A stretch of DNA of 64,000 bases from NCBI GenBank assembly GCA_016715905.1, contig JADJXI010000005.1, positions 248,001-312,000 of the forward strand. The letters run 5' to 3'. Shown piece by piece: positions 45,601-53,434 of the stretch. Below the pieces are notes generated by a model, which saw nothing but the letters and a program-made list of their open reading frames with translations, ran no database searches and had not been told where the DNA came from. Source of the DNA: Sphingobacteriaceae bacterium. GTDB lineage: Bacteria; Bacteroidota; Bacteroidia; B-17B0; Aurantibacillaceae. Numbering within the stretch: position 1 is the first letter of the stretch; every line of letters begins with the position of its first letter. Position numbers and translations under genes: made by a program.

Positions 45601-45802
45601 TAACTATGCATTAAATAGTACATTAAGCCGTACCATTTTAACTTCGTTAACTGTATTTTTCGTACTATTAGTAATCTTTATATTTGGTGGCGACAGTATC
45701 AGAGGATTTATATTTGCGTTATTAATCGGTCGTATAATCGGTACATACTCATCGTTGTGTATCTCCACTCCTATAGTGGTTGATTTTGATAAAAAGAAAT
45801 AA
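42695..45802 (+). CDS. secDF: Protein translocase SecDF (fused SecD-SecF)
   Basis: The 1035 residues hold SecD followed by SecF, the fusion normal for Bacteroidota. The SecD half has the D1 motif GLDLRGGMNVTLEV, a large periplasmic domain with an extra low-complexity Ser/Asn/Thr insertion (about 300-345), and the D5/D6 helices (IVLTIGLAVDANILIFERVREEL). The SecF half has NLGVDFKGGRTYQVRF and MTETVVVFDRIRERL. Twelve helices are expected. It uses proton motive force to pull secreted proteins through SecYEG, the first step for all the T9SS cargo in this window. A terminator follows. Confidence 0.97.
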   Translation: MQNKGAIKIFAVLLTLACVFYLSFTWVTRGVEEEATAYADNYVNSAKIKSAAKEFASGNVSKEVQYIDSVKSYIADRYLDSMKKIPVYDILIAEYTYEECKKNELNLGLDLRGGMNVTLEVSVIDIIKGLSNNSADIPFNNALAETQKNLGVKNNDDFITLFNKVYTKNTNGQGRLAPIFQSIENKGKLSYNSTNDEVIKFLRERVDEAVGNAEKTFRSRIDRFGVTQPNIQKLEASGRILVELPGVKDKARVRELLQGTANLEFWETYENGEIAQLMDKANFALRKELFAETLLAKKDSASVASDSLNTNNTTNDSLKVKDSLANAAPTTSVNPQDTALKNFLKRAPLFSMYSPLRPNIVYDEKGQPKSWAEGASIGRSYTKSDTAKVNEYLRILKGKNIFPSKLKFMWSAKETEQKQEGKVVASYFELFLIKITDSKGRAALSGDIITEARKDYDQRSGGVPLISMSMNSEAAQKWKTITGANKGRCVAVVMDNMVYSAPRVNSEISGGQSQITGNFTDAEADALAAILSAGKLPAPAHIVEESIVGATLGPENIESGLFSFAIALAVILLFMAAYYNKAGIVANIALIANMFFIMGVLTSMGAVLTLPGIAGIVLTIGLAVDANILIFERVREELALGKATNQAIKEGFKHAMSSIIDSNVTLLLLGIILYIFGSGPVQGFATTLCVGILASLFSAILITRVIFEWMLERKMQIPFDNNFTRNAFKNVNINFVGKRKLYYAFSTLIIIVGVVFFFKNKGLNLGVDFKGGRTYQVRFDKDINTEDLKKSLAKQFGEAPVVKTVGNGSSEVKITTTFRVSENGPTVDDEVEKSLNAGLSELNAGAEIIQQQKVGPTIATDVVYGAYGAILFSCLMMFIYIVIRFRKWQYGLGSVVALFHDVLIVLSFYTIFDGLLPFSLEIGQDFIAAILTVMGYTMTETVVVFDRIRERLSESGKADVFGEERNKLINYALNSTLSRTILTSLTVFFVLLVIFIFGGDSIRGFIFALLIGRIIGTYSSLCISTPIVVDFDKKK

Positions 45803-45809
45803 AAAATTA

Positions 45810-45838
45810 AACCTCTCTTTTAGGGAGGTTTTTTTTTT
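45810..45838 (+). terminator. Rho-independent terminator after secDF
   Basis: Stem AACCTCTC (45810-45817) with GGGAGGTT (45823-45830), including one T-G pair, a 5-nt loop, then a T-run to 45838. It starts 7 bases after the secDF stop and separates it from the cytochrome c maturation genes. Confidence 0.88.
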
Positions 45839-45855
45839 AAACTTATATTTTCAGT

Positions 45856-46017
45856 ATGACAAAAAATTGGTTAGGATACGTTTCCGTTGGCTTATTTGCA
45901 GTTGGAGGAATTTTTCAAATCATTGGAGGAAAAGTTTGGATTGGCTCCTTATTTTTGGTTGTGGCCATTGCTAATTTTATAATTTTTAATAAGCTTAAAA
46001 AACTTAATAAGAAATAA
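45856..46017 (+). CDS. Small two-helix membrane protein (53 aa) at the head of the ccm genes
   Basis: The ATG at 45856 opens 53 codons ending TAA at 46015-46017, two bases before the ccmB ATG. The product, beginning MTKNWLGYVSVGLFAVGG, has two hydrophobic segments (about 5-24 and 27-46) and a lysine-rich end (NKLKKLNKK). It sits after the secDF terminator and is packed against ccmB. A longer ORF in another frame over the same bases is a shadow. Family unknown; perhaps an accessory subunit, but nothing shows that directly. Confidence 0.65.
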   Translation: MTKNWLGYVSVGLFAVGGIFQIIGGKVWIGSLFLVVAIANFIIFNKLKKLNKK

Positions 46018-46019
46018 AA

Positions 46020-46667
46020 ATGTATGCACTTCTGAAAAAGGAATTTTTATTGGAGTTCAGGCAAAAGTCTACACTTGGCGGTGTTATTGTTTACATTGCC
46101 GGAACCATTTTTACCAGTGTACTTTGCTTTAAAGGTAAATTGGATAAACCAACTTGGAATGCCTTATTTTGGATCATCACCTTATTCACATCTGTTTCCA
46201 TTAGTGGTAAAAGTTTTTTAAAGGAGGCCGGAGGAAGTGCTCTTTTCAATTATTTGCATTATTCTCCACAAAAGTTCATCATCAATAAAGTAGCGTATAA
46301 TATGTTTTTTATGATGATTTTATCACTCATTACCTTTTTCTTTTATTCTTTTTTTGTGAGAAATGAGGTTGAAAATCTACCTTTATTTTTATTGATTTTG
46401 CTGCTGGCATCTACAGGATTAGCCGGTTCCCTTTCGTTAATGAGCGCAATTGCCACAAAGGCCGGAGGCAATTTTGCTTTAATGAGCATATTAAGTTTTC
46501 CGGTAATTTTACCGCTCATTATTGTTGCCATTAAAGCAAGTAAACAGGCGGTTGATGGAATTGAATGGGCCGGCATTGATTTTGGCCTAATCTGGATTTT
46601 AGCCGCTTTAAATGTCCTTACTTTGGCCCTTTCTTTTTTATTATTTCCGTATCTTTGGCGAGACTAA
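46020..46667 (+). CDS. ccmB: Heme exporter protein CcmB
   Basis: The 215-residue product has six membrane helices and the CcmB pattern: LLKKEFLLEFRQKSTLGGV at the start, SGKSFLKEAGGSALFNYLHYSP in the middle, SFPVILPLIIVAIKASKQA late. CcmB is the permease partner of the CcmA ATPase in the complex that releases holo-CcmE. No ccmA is in the window, so it must be elsewhere or absent. First recognised gene of the ccmBCDEF row. Confidence 0.92.
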   Translation: MYALLKKEFLLEFRQKSTLGGVIVYIAGTIFTSVLCFKGKLDKPTWNALFWIITLFTSVSISGKSFLKEAGGSALFNYLHYSPQKFIINKVAYNMFFMMILSLITFFFYSFFVRNEVENLPLFLLILLLASTGLAGSLSLMSAIATKAGGNFALMSILSFPVILPLIIVAIKASKQAVDGIEWAGIDFGLIWILAALNVLTLALSFLLFPYLWRD

Positions 46668-46717
46668 ATTCTCAGATTTAAGGTATTATTTCTGTGCTAT
46701 TTAGCCGTAAAAAAATC

Positions 46718-47380
46718 ATGAAACACTGGTATAAAATTGCTTCAGTTATTTTAATCTTGTATTCGCTCGTTTTTGGGTTAATGAATGAAGTGCCTCGTTT
46801 GGATATTTTAAATGAAACCATTCGTAACGTGTACTATCATGTGCCAATTTGGTTTGCCATGCTTTTTATGATGAGTGTTTCGTTGATTCATTCCATTCGT
46901 TTTTTACTTTCTTACAATATTAAAATAGATGCGAAAGCCAATGATGCAGCAAGTATAGGTCTCTTTCTTTGCTTGCCTGGTATAGCAACCGGAAGTTTAT
47001 GGGCCAGATATACCTGGGGAACCTGGTGGACTTTTCAAGATCCTAAATTAAACGGTGTGGCCATCAGTATTCTCATCTACTTGGCTTATTTCATTTTAAG
47101 ATCATCCGTTGACGATGAAAATAAAAAAGCAAGATTAGCAGCCGTTTATAATATTTTTGCATTTGTGATGATGAACGTATTTATTATGATATTGCCTCGG
47201 ATTACAGATTCATTGCATCCAGGAAATGGTGGAAATCCGGCTTTTGGTAAATATGACTTAAATAGTAATATGCGCTTAATATTTTACCCGGCTGTTATCG
47301 GTTGGGTATTTTTTGGTTATTGGCTTTTTGAAATAAAAAATAGGTTTACAAATATTAAATTGAAATGGAATGAATCATAA
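46718..47380 (+). CDS. ccmC: Cytochrome c biogenesis protein CcmC
   Basis: Six membrane helices and the tryptophan-rich heme-handling motif WARYTWGTWWTFQDPKL, with conserved periplasmic His near YYHVPIWF and SLHPGNGG. ATG 46718 is preferred because the product then starts MKHWYKIASVILILYSLV, the usual family start; a GTG at 46694 would add eight basic residues. CcmC loads heme onto CcmE in the periplasm. Its end overlaps the next gene by 11 bases. Confidence 0.9.
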   Translation: MKHWYKIASVILILYSLVFGLMNEVPRLDILNETIRNVYYHVPIWFAMLFMMSVSLIHSIRFLLSYNIKIDAKANDAASIGLFLCLPGIATGSLWARYTWGTWWTFQDPKLNGVAISILIYLAYFILRSSVDDENKKARLAAVYNIFAFVMMNVFIMILPRITDSLHPGNGGNPAFGKYDLNSNMRLIFYPAVIGWVFFGYWLFEIKNRFTNIKLKWNES

Positions 47381-47582
47381 ATTATTAATAATAATGCTCA
47401 CCCTAATCTCTTTTATTACCAAGGGACAAACTAACGGTCCTGAAATGGCTGATGTTATGCGTAGTGAAGGTAAGATATATGTAGTGATAGGCGTTTTATC
47501 TATTATTTTTGTTTGTATAGTTTTATTCCTGATTTATATTGAAAGAAAATTATCAAAAATCGAAAAAGAAATTCGTAAATAG
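47370..47582 (+). CDS. CcmD-like small membrane protein
   Basis: Seventy residues: an N-terminal hydrophobic/signal segment (LLIIMLTLISFITKGQT), a short loop with MADVMRSEGKIYVV, one membrane helix (IGVLSIIFVCIVLFLIYI) and a charged coiled tail (ERKLSKIEKEIRK). The size, the helix followed by a basic tail, and the position between ccmC and ccmE identify it as the CcmD equivalent, which stabilises the CcmC-CcmE complex. Sequence similarity in this family is weak, so the call rests mainly on position. Confidence 0.75.
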   Translation: MNHKLLIIMLTLISFITKGQTNGPEMADVMRSEGKIYVVIGVLSIIFVCIVLFLIYIERKLSKIEKEIRK

Positions 47583-47585
47583 ATT

Positions 47586-47972
47586 ATGAAAAAGCTACAC
47601 TTAATAGGATTATTAATTATTGCAATAGCCATTGCTGTAATTATGGTTTCTTTAAAAAACACAACTACTTACGCAGACTTTGAAGAAGCTATGAAAAACC
47701 CGGATGTGGAATATCATGTGGTAGGTGTTTTAGATAAAAGTCAGGAATTGGTTTACGAACCTAAAGTGAATGCAGATTTATGCAGCTTTCACATGACGGA
47801 TAATAAAGGGGAATTAAGGCAAGTGGTGTTGCATAAAAGCCCCCCTCAGGATATTGAAAAAAGTGAACAAATTGTGCTGATTGGAAAAATGGAGGGAGAT
47901 GCTTTTCATGCCAACGATATTTTAATGAAATGTCCGAGTAAGTATAATGATGCGGCGCCAAAGGTAGAATAA
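47586..47972 (+). CDS. ccmE: Cytochrome c maturation protein CcmE, CxxxY type
   Basis: The 128-residue product has one N-terminal membrane helix and a periplasmic OB fold (YHVVGVLDKSQELVYEPK, FHMTDNKGELRQVVLHKSPP, EQIVLIGKMEGDAFHANDIL). CcmE carries heme covalently to the ligation complex. In the classic form the heme ligand is the His of HxxxY. Here the site reads KCPSKYND, Cys116 replacing the His with Tyr120 kept, as in the CxxxY variants described from some anaerobes and archaea. It is 3 bases after the ccmD-like gene and 6 before ccmF. Confidence 0.92.
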   Translation: MKKLHLIGLLIIAIAIAVIMVSLKNTTTYADFEEAMKNPDVEYHVVGVLDKSQELVYEPKVNADLCSFHMTDNKGELRQVVLHKSPPQDIEKSEQIVLIGKMEGDAFHANDILMKCPSKYNDAAPKVE

Positions 47973-47978
47973 TTTATT

Positions 47979-50549
47979 TTGACTGAAGTAAACTATATTG
48001 GCGAACACTTGTGGGCAGGGAAGCTGGGACATGCATTCATTGCCGTGTCATTTGTTGCGGCGTTTATTTCATGCCTTTCCTTTTTTTTATCTACTTCTAA
48101 TAAAGAATATCTTAAAACAGCAAGATTGTTTTTTTCGATTCATGCCATTAGCGTACTTGGTATTATTGCCACCATGTTTTTCATGTTATTTAATCATTAT
48201 TTTGAATATCAATATGTATGGCAACATAGTAATAAGAGCATGGACATGAAATTTATTCTGTCTTGTTTTTGGGAAGGACAAGAGGGAAGTTTTTTATTAT
48301 GGACATTTTGGAATATTGTTTTAGCTTTTTTTCTGCATCTCACTATTAAAGGGGGGGAATGGGAAGCGAGTGTGATGTGCATTATGGCACTTGTGCAGGT
48401 TTTTTTGGCCAGTATGCTTTTAGGTAATTACTTCTTTGATTATAAAATAGGAAGCAATCCGTTTTTATTATTACGCGAGCACGAGCAGTTTAGTAATTTA
48501 CCTTTTGTAAAAAGCCCTAATTATCTGGCCAAGCTTGACGGAAGAGGATTAAATCCCTTATTAATGAATTACTGGATGACGATTCATCCGCCTACTTTAT
48601 TTTTGGGTTTCTCCTCAACTGTTGTTCCATTTGCATTTGCATTAGCCGGACTATGGAGAAAAAAATATTCCGAGTGGCAGGAAAAAACTTTGCCTTGGGC
48701 GTTTTTTGGTATTTTGATCTTAGGAGTAGGTATTTTAATGGGCGGTGCCTGGGCTTATGAAGCCTTGAGTTTCGGAGGGTTTTGGGCATGGGATCCGGTT
48801 GAAAATTCTTCTTTGGTTCCTTGGTTGGTTTTGGTGGCAGCGGGGCATACCATGATTATTAACCGCAACAATGGGGGTTCATTATTTACCACACATTTTT
48901 TAACCATTGCTTCTTTTTTATTAGTGTTGTATTCAACCTTTTTAACCAGAAGTGGAATATTAGGCAACGCTTCAGTACATGCATTTACAGATTTAGGTAT
49001 GACCGGTCAATTGGTCATGTATGTGCTTACTTTTATCTTAATTACCGTAGCCTTATTGATTGAAGATAAATTACACCGGTATTCTTATATAGCGGTTTCT
49101 TTCCTCTTATTGTTTGTTGCTGTGATGTATGGATATAAGCGAATTATTTTAATGGCTTGGCTAATTTCATCTGCGGTTTTAGTAGCCAACTCGTATTATA
49201 GAACTTTTCCAAAACAAAAGGAAGAAGAAAAATTGTTTTCCAGAGAATTCTGGATTTTTATGGGTTCACTTATTTTTTTACTCTCTTCCTTAATCATTAC
49301 TTATTTTACATCTATTCCTGTTCTCAACAAATTATTTGGTTTGGAGTACGCACCACCAAAACCCGACATGTATAATGATTGGATGATTCCTTTTGCTATA
49401 CTACTTTGTTTTTTAATGGGAGGTGCCTTGTTTTTAAAATATAAGAAAACAGAAACTAAAAAATTCTTAAAGCGCATTTCTTATAGCATGATTCTGTCTT
49501 TTTTATTTACTTTATCTACTTCAATTCCTCTTTATTTCTTGGGCGAAAATGTATTTAGCGGGCAAAAAATCATGTACGCCTTGCTTATTTTTGCAGGATT
49601 CTTTTCTGTGTTTTCCAATTTCGATTATTTGATTAATATTTTGAAAGGTAAAATTACCAAGAGTGGTTCGGCTATTGCACATTTGGGATTTGCTTTAATT
49701 TTATTGGGAGCCTTGATTTCTACTTCTAAAAAAACCGCAATTTCTAAAAACACATCCGGAAAAAGCATGTCGGCTTTAGGCGAAGGTTTTGATGAAAATG
49801 AAAGTATTGTACTTACGCAAGGTGATACTTTACCTATGGGTCCGTATTGGGTAACTTATGCCAAGAAAAGACGGGAAGGAATAAATGTGTATTTTGAAGT
49901 GAACTACTTAAAGCCCGGAAAAGACAATAAGCCGGAATTCGATTTCACTTTAACGCCCTTTGTGCAAGATAATCCAATAATGGGTCAGGCATCTGAACCG
50001 GATACTAAACATTATTTGAATAGGGATGTATATACTCATGTAACCTATGCAGATTTAAAAGCGAATACGGATGAGAATAAAGAAACCTACGGTGAGGCTA
50101 AAAATTATATCGGACATGTTGGGGATACCATTTTTGCCTCTAATGCCTTGGTTATTATTGATTCTTTAAAAACAAATATTGGCAAAGAGCAGTATGAAAA
50201 AAATGATTCTTTATTAATTGTAACGGCCGTATTAAGAGCTTTAGATAATAAATCAAATACTTATTATGCCTATCCAAAATACATCATCAAAAACAGTGTG
50301 GTTATACCGCAGGAAGATATCATTGATGAGTTAGGATTGAAATTGGTTTTTTGGAAAATTGATCCGGAAGAGGGACACGTTGAAATCACAATGAGCGAAA
50401 GAGTAGGGAACACCAAAGATTTTATTGTACTCAAAGCTTTTATTTTTCCTTATATAAATATACTGTGGTTGGGCTGCATAATCATGGCAATAGGCACGGG
50501 TATTGCAATCATTGAAAGAATTCGTAAATTCAGACTACAAACCAAGTAG
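47979..50549 (+). CDS. ccmF: Cytochrome c biogenesis protein CcmF (CcsA/CcmF family)
   Basis: The 856 residues span about 15 membrane helices. The tryptophan-rich heme-handling motif reads SFGGFWAWDPVENSSLVPWL near residue 270, with conserved histidines nearby (MTIHPPTLFLGF, AAGHTMII). The last ~230 residues form a large periplasmic domain and a final helix. CcmF takes heme from CcmE and attaches it to apocytochrome. The start is a TTG at 47979 placed to keep GEHLWAGKLGHAFI intact. No ccmH or ccmG gene is next to it. Confidence 0.93.
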   Translation: MTEVNYIGEHLWAGKLGHAFIAVSFVAAFISCLSFFLSTSNKEYLKTARLFFSIHAISVLGIIATMFFMLFNHYFEYQYVWQHSNKSMDMKFILSCFWEGQEGSFLLWTFWNIVLAFFLHLTIKGGEWEASVMCIMALVQVFLASMLLGNYFFDYKIGSNPFLLLREHEQFSNLPFVKSPNYLAKLDGRGLNPLLMNYWMTIHPPTLFLGFSSTVVPFAFALAGLWRKKYSEWQEKTLPWAFFGILILGVGILMGGAWAYEALSFGGFWAWDPVENSSLVPWLVLVAAGHTMIINRNNGGSLFTTHFLTIASFLLVLYSTFLTRSGILGNASVHAFTDLGMTGQLVMYVLTFILITVALLIEDKLHRYSYIAVSFLLLFVAVMYGYKRIILMAWLISSAVLVANSYYRTFPKQKEEEKLFSREFWIFMGSLIFLLSSLIITYFTSIPVLNKLFGLEYAPPKPDMYNDWMIPFAILLCFLMGGALFLKYKKTETKKFLKRISYSMILSFLFTLSTSIPLYFLGENVFSGQKIMYALLIFAGFFSVFSNFDYLINILKGKITKSGSAIAHLGFALILLGALISTSKKTAISKNTSGKSMSALGEGFDENESIVLTQGDTLPMGPYWVTYAKKRREGINVYFEVNYLKPGKDNKPEFDFTLTPFVQDNPIMGQASEPDTKHYLNRDVYTHVTYADLKANTDENKETYGEAKNYIGHVGDTIFASNALVIIDSLKTNIGKEQYEKNDSLLIVTAVLRALDNKSNTYYAYPKYIIKNSVVIPQEDIIDELGLKLVFWKIDPEEGHVEITMSERVGNTKDFIVLKAFIFPYINILWLGCIIMAIGTGIAIIERIRKFRLQTK

Positions 50550-50550
50550 T

Positions 50551-51357
50551 ATGCCAAATATTAGTGGTAAAAAAATTGTTATTCTGGGCTGTGGTAATCT
50601 GGCCTGGCATTTGGCCATGCAATTTTCTAAATTAAAGTTTGAACTTGTAGTTTGGAATCATAAAAGCTCAAAAGAACTTTCCAAATTTGAAAAAGCATTC
50701 TCATGTAAAATTAGTTCCGGCAAATCGAATATACCTCAAAATGCCGATTTCTATTTTGTTTGTATAAGTGATTCGCATATCAGTAGTATTTCAGCTTATT
50801 TACACCCTCATAAAGAATCTGCAATAGTTTGTCACACATCAGGGTCGCAAGCGCTAATTCGTTTAAAAAATAAATCAGGTATTAAGGGTGTGCTTTATCC
50901 ACTTCAATCTTTTTCTAAAAAGGATAAATTGCATTGGAAAGAAATTCCATTAATGATTGAAGCTGAAAATAAGTCAGGACTTCAGGAATTAAAGAAATTA
51001 GCAAAATTATTGTCTGATTCGGTTACAGTTGTGAATACGAATAACAGACAATTATATCATTTATGTGCCGTATTCATTAATAATTTTGGGAATGCACTTT
51101 TTTCTTCTGTTGAGCTTTTATTAAATGAAGAAAAGCTGAACAACAACAAACATTTATTTGTACCCTTGCAATTAAAAACCCTTGAAAAAGCCATTAACTT
51201 AGGAGCATTAAAGTCACAAACCGGCCCGGCAATCAGGAATGATAAAGAAACCATTAAATTACATCAGCAGAAATTAAAAAATAAAAAAGAATTGTTAGAA
51301 GTTTATAATGCAATAACAACATTAATTCAAAAAAAAGTTGGAAAAGGAAAACTATAA
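50551..51357 (+). CDS. Rossmann-fold protein with DUF2520 domain
   Basis: ATG 50551 is chosen: it is one base after the ccmF stop and places GKKIVILGCGNLAWHLA at the N-terminus. An NAD(P)-binding GxGxxA-type Rossmann fold (about 1-130, with VCHTSGSQALIRLK) is followed by a helical DUF2520 domain (HLCAVFINNFGNALFSSVELLLNE, GALKSQTGPAIRNDKETI). It resembles ketopantoate/pyrroline-carboxylate reductase relatives; the substrate is unknown. The next gene begins inside its 3' end. Confidence 0.88.
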   Translation: MPNISGKKIVILGCGNLAWHLAMQFSKLKFELVVWNHKSSKELSKFEKAFSCKISSGKSNIPQNADFYFVCISDSHISSISAYLHPHKESAIVCHTSGSQALIRLKNKSGIKGVLYPLQSFSKKDKLHWKEIPLMIEAENKSGLQELKKLAKLLSDSVTVVNTNNRQLYHLCAVFINNFGNALFSSVELLLNEEKLNNNKHLFVPLQLKTLEKAINLGALKSQTGPAIRNDKETIKLHQQKLKNKKELLEVYNAITTLIQKKVGKGKL

Positions 51358-51856
51358 AAAAATATTGAGTCGTATAAAAACCTTAATGTTTGACATTGAT
51401 GGGGTATTTACAGATGGTAAAGTGCTGGTTCTCGAAAACGGCGAAATGGTAAGGAATATGTATGGCAAAGATGGTTATGCTTTGCATTTAGCAATAAAAA
51501 AGGGATATAATATTGTAGTGATTTCGGGGGGTAATAATATTGCAGTTAAAGCGGCATTAACCAGAGCCGGAATAAAGGATATTTATATTAATGTAAAAAA
51601 TAAATTAGACTGTTTTAATCAATATCTTAAGGAAAATTCAATAACTTCCAATGAAGTACTTTATATGGGTGATGATTTGCCGGATTATGAAGTTATGCAA
51701 GCAGCCGGTTTAGCCGTTTGTCCGGCCGATTCAGCAGTTGAAATCAAGGAAATTAGCTTATACGTATCAAAGGCGAAAGGCGGAGAAGGTTGTGTAAGGG
51801 ATATAATTGAACAAATAATGAGGGCCCAGGGCACTTGGGAAATTTCTCAATGGTGA
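51338..51856 (+). CDS. KdsC-like HAD phosphatase (KDO-8-phosphate phosphatase family)
   Basis: HAD motifs of the small tetrameric C0 type: MFDIDGVFTDGKV (nucleophile Asp), VVISGGNNIAVKAALTRAGI, and MGDDLPDYEVMQAAGLAVCP. These enzymes dephosphorylate KDO-8-phosphate, the step before CMP-KDO, for lipopolysaccharide. The start is uncertain: TTG 51338 overlaps the previous gene by 20 bases, and TTG 51365 is an alternative that loses only nine residues. It sits with ubiA and maf, a grouping common in Bacteroidota. Confidence 0.88.
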   Translation: MEKENYKKILSRIKTLMFDIDGVFTDGKVLVLENGEMVRNMYGKDGYALHLAIKKGYNIVVISGGNNIAVKAALTRAGIKDIYINVKNKLDCFNQYLKENSITSNEVLYMGDDLPDYEVMQAAGLAVCPADSAVEIKEISLYVSKAKGGEGCVRDIIEQIMRAQGTWEISQW

Positions 51857-51861
51857 AATAA

Positions 51862-52836
51862 ATGAGCAAAATTTTAAATAATCCATATATCGCTGTTCTA
51901 AAGCTGGTAAGAATAGAAAATCTTATCATGATAGCATTAACTCAATACTTTTTACGGTATTTTGTTTTACAAAAAGTTTTATCAGACCATGATTTAAATT
52001 TGTTTGTGAATGACCGGTTTTTTGGAGTGTTAGTTTTCAGTACTATTTTAATTGCCGCGGCTGGATATGTAATAAACGATTATTTTGATGTTAAAACTGA
52101 TTTGATTAATCATCCGGACACCGTTGTTTTAGATAAAGTGATAAAGAGGCGAATAGCTATTATTATGCATCTGACTTTTACAATTGCCGGATTACTTTTG
52201 GGAGTTTGGTGTTCTTTAAAAGCCGGTTACCTGCGCCTTTCTATTTTTCATTTTTCGGCTGCTGCTTTACTTTGGTTTTACAGCACCAATCTCAAAAAAT
52301 CATTATTGATCGGAAATATAGTGGTTTCGATACTTACTGCTGCTGTTTCTTTTATTCCGCTTGTTTATGAAATTGGTTTGATGGAAAAACTAATACCTGA
52401 TTTTAATGCAATACATTCTATTGCTATTTTGAAAAGTTTTAAAGTAATTTTAATATTTTCAATTTTCGCCTTCTTAACCAGTTTAGCCCGTGAAATTCTA
52501 AAAGACATTGAAGATTTTGAGGGTGATAAACAAACTGGAGGAGCAACTTTACCTATAAAATGGGGGAAGCCATTTGCGAAAATGACTGCTTTTTTCATAC
52601 TGCTTATTGTAACAATTTTATTAATGTTTGTAGTTTACAATACATTTAAGGCAAATCGAATCATTATGAGTATACAAATTATATATATTTCAACTTTGCT
52701 AATTTCACCATTACTACTTTTAGAATTTCTTTTAATAAAGGCTAAATCTTCACTTCAGTTTAAACGACTTAGTTTGTTGCTAAAAGTCATCATGCTTTTT
52801 GGATTAAGTTTTAGTATTATTTATTTCTATTATTAA
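51862..52836 (+). CDS. UbiA family prenyltransferase
   Basis: The 324 residues make about eight or nine membrane helices with the two Asp-rich motifs: NDYFDVKTDLINHPD (near residue 73) and DIEDFEGDKQTGG (near 215). It transfers a prenyl chain from its diphosphate onto an aromatic or glycerol-phosphate acceptor; Bacteroidota homologs are often annotated as geranylgeranylglycerol-phosphate geranylgeranyltransferase, but the acceptor cannot be read here. Five bases after the kdsC-like gene. Confidence 0.9.
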   Translation: MSKILNNPYIAVLKLVRIENLIMIALTQYFLRYFVLQKVLSDHDLNLFVNDRFFGVLVFSTILIAAAGYVINDYFDVKTDLINHPDTVVLDKVIKRRIAIIMHLTFTIAGLLLGVWCSLKAGYLRLSIFHFSAAALLWFYSTNLKKSLLIGNIVVSILTAAVSFIPLVYEIGLMEKLIPDFNAIHSIAILKSFKVILIFSIFAFLTSLAREILKDIEDFEGDKQTGGATLPIKWGKPFAKMTAFFILLIVTILLMFVVYNTFKANRIIMSIQIIYISTLLISPLLLLEFLLIKAKSSLQFKRLSLLLKVIMLFGLSFSIIYFYY

Positions 52837-52837
52837 T

Positions 52838-53434
52838 ATGGATATTCAAAAGTTTATTTCAAATTTTCCATACGATATTATTTTGGGTTCGGCTTCACCG
52901 CGCAGGCAGGAGCTTCTCAAAAGCTTAGGATTTAATTTTTCTGTTAAACCAATGAATGTGGATGAAGGGCAATGGCCTGTGAATTTGCAAGAACATGAAA
53001 TTTGTGTTTATCTGGCTGAACAAAAGGCAAAAGCTTATACATTTTCTACTGAGAAAGAATTGCTGATTACTTCGGATACCATTGTGTGGTGTAATAAGAA
53101 GGTTTATAATAAGCCTGCTGATTTTGAAGAGGGAATGACAATGCTGAGAGAGCTTAGTGGTAAAATGCATGTAGTGTATACCGCGGTATGCTTAAAAACC
53201 CAAGGCAAATCGAAAACGTTTTACGATGCGAGTCATGTATACTTCAAAAATTTTGACGATAATGAAATTGCTTTTTATCTGAATACTTACAAGCCATATG
53301 ATAAGGCCGGTGCATATGGTGTACAGGATTGGCTTGGATTTGTGGGTATCGAAAAAATTGAAGGAAGTTTTTATAACGTGATGGGACTACCGGTAAAAAA
53401 ATTATGGGAAGAACTCTTGTTGTTCACTATTTAA
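52838..53434 (+). CDS. maf: Maf-like nucleoside triphosphate pyrophosphatase
   Basis: The 198 residues have the Maf signatures ILGSASPRRQELLKSLGF at the start, TSDTIVWCNKKVYNKP in the middle, and the late KAGAYGVQDW. Maf proteins hydrolyse modified or canonical nucleotides to monophosphates, housecleaning nucleotide pools. The stop overlaps the stop of the convergent GT87-like gene: both use the palindrome TTAA at 53431-53434. Confidence 0.93.
   Translation: MDIQKFISNFPYDIILGSASPRRQELLKSLGFNFSVKPMNVDEGQWPVNLQEHEICVYLAEQKAKAYTFSTEKELLITSDTIVWCNKKVYNKPADFEEGMTMLRELSGKMHVVYTAVCLKTQGKSKTFYDASHVYFKNFDDNEIAFYLNTYKPYDKAGAYGVQDWLGFVGIEKIEGSFYNVMGLPVKKLWEELLLFTI

Noticed and set aside
45780..45974. 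Plus-strand 64-codon ORF overlapping the secDF end
   Set aside because: It runs through the terminator hairpin and overlaps, out of frame, the more plausible membrane protein at 45856-46017.
53431..53434. Shared TTAA stop of the convergent maf and GT87-like genes as a regulatory signal
   Set aside because: A four-base convergent overlap using a palindromic stop is expected in a compact AT-rich genome.
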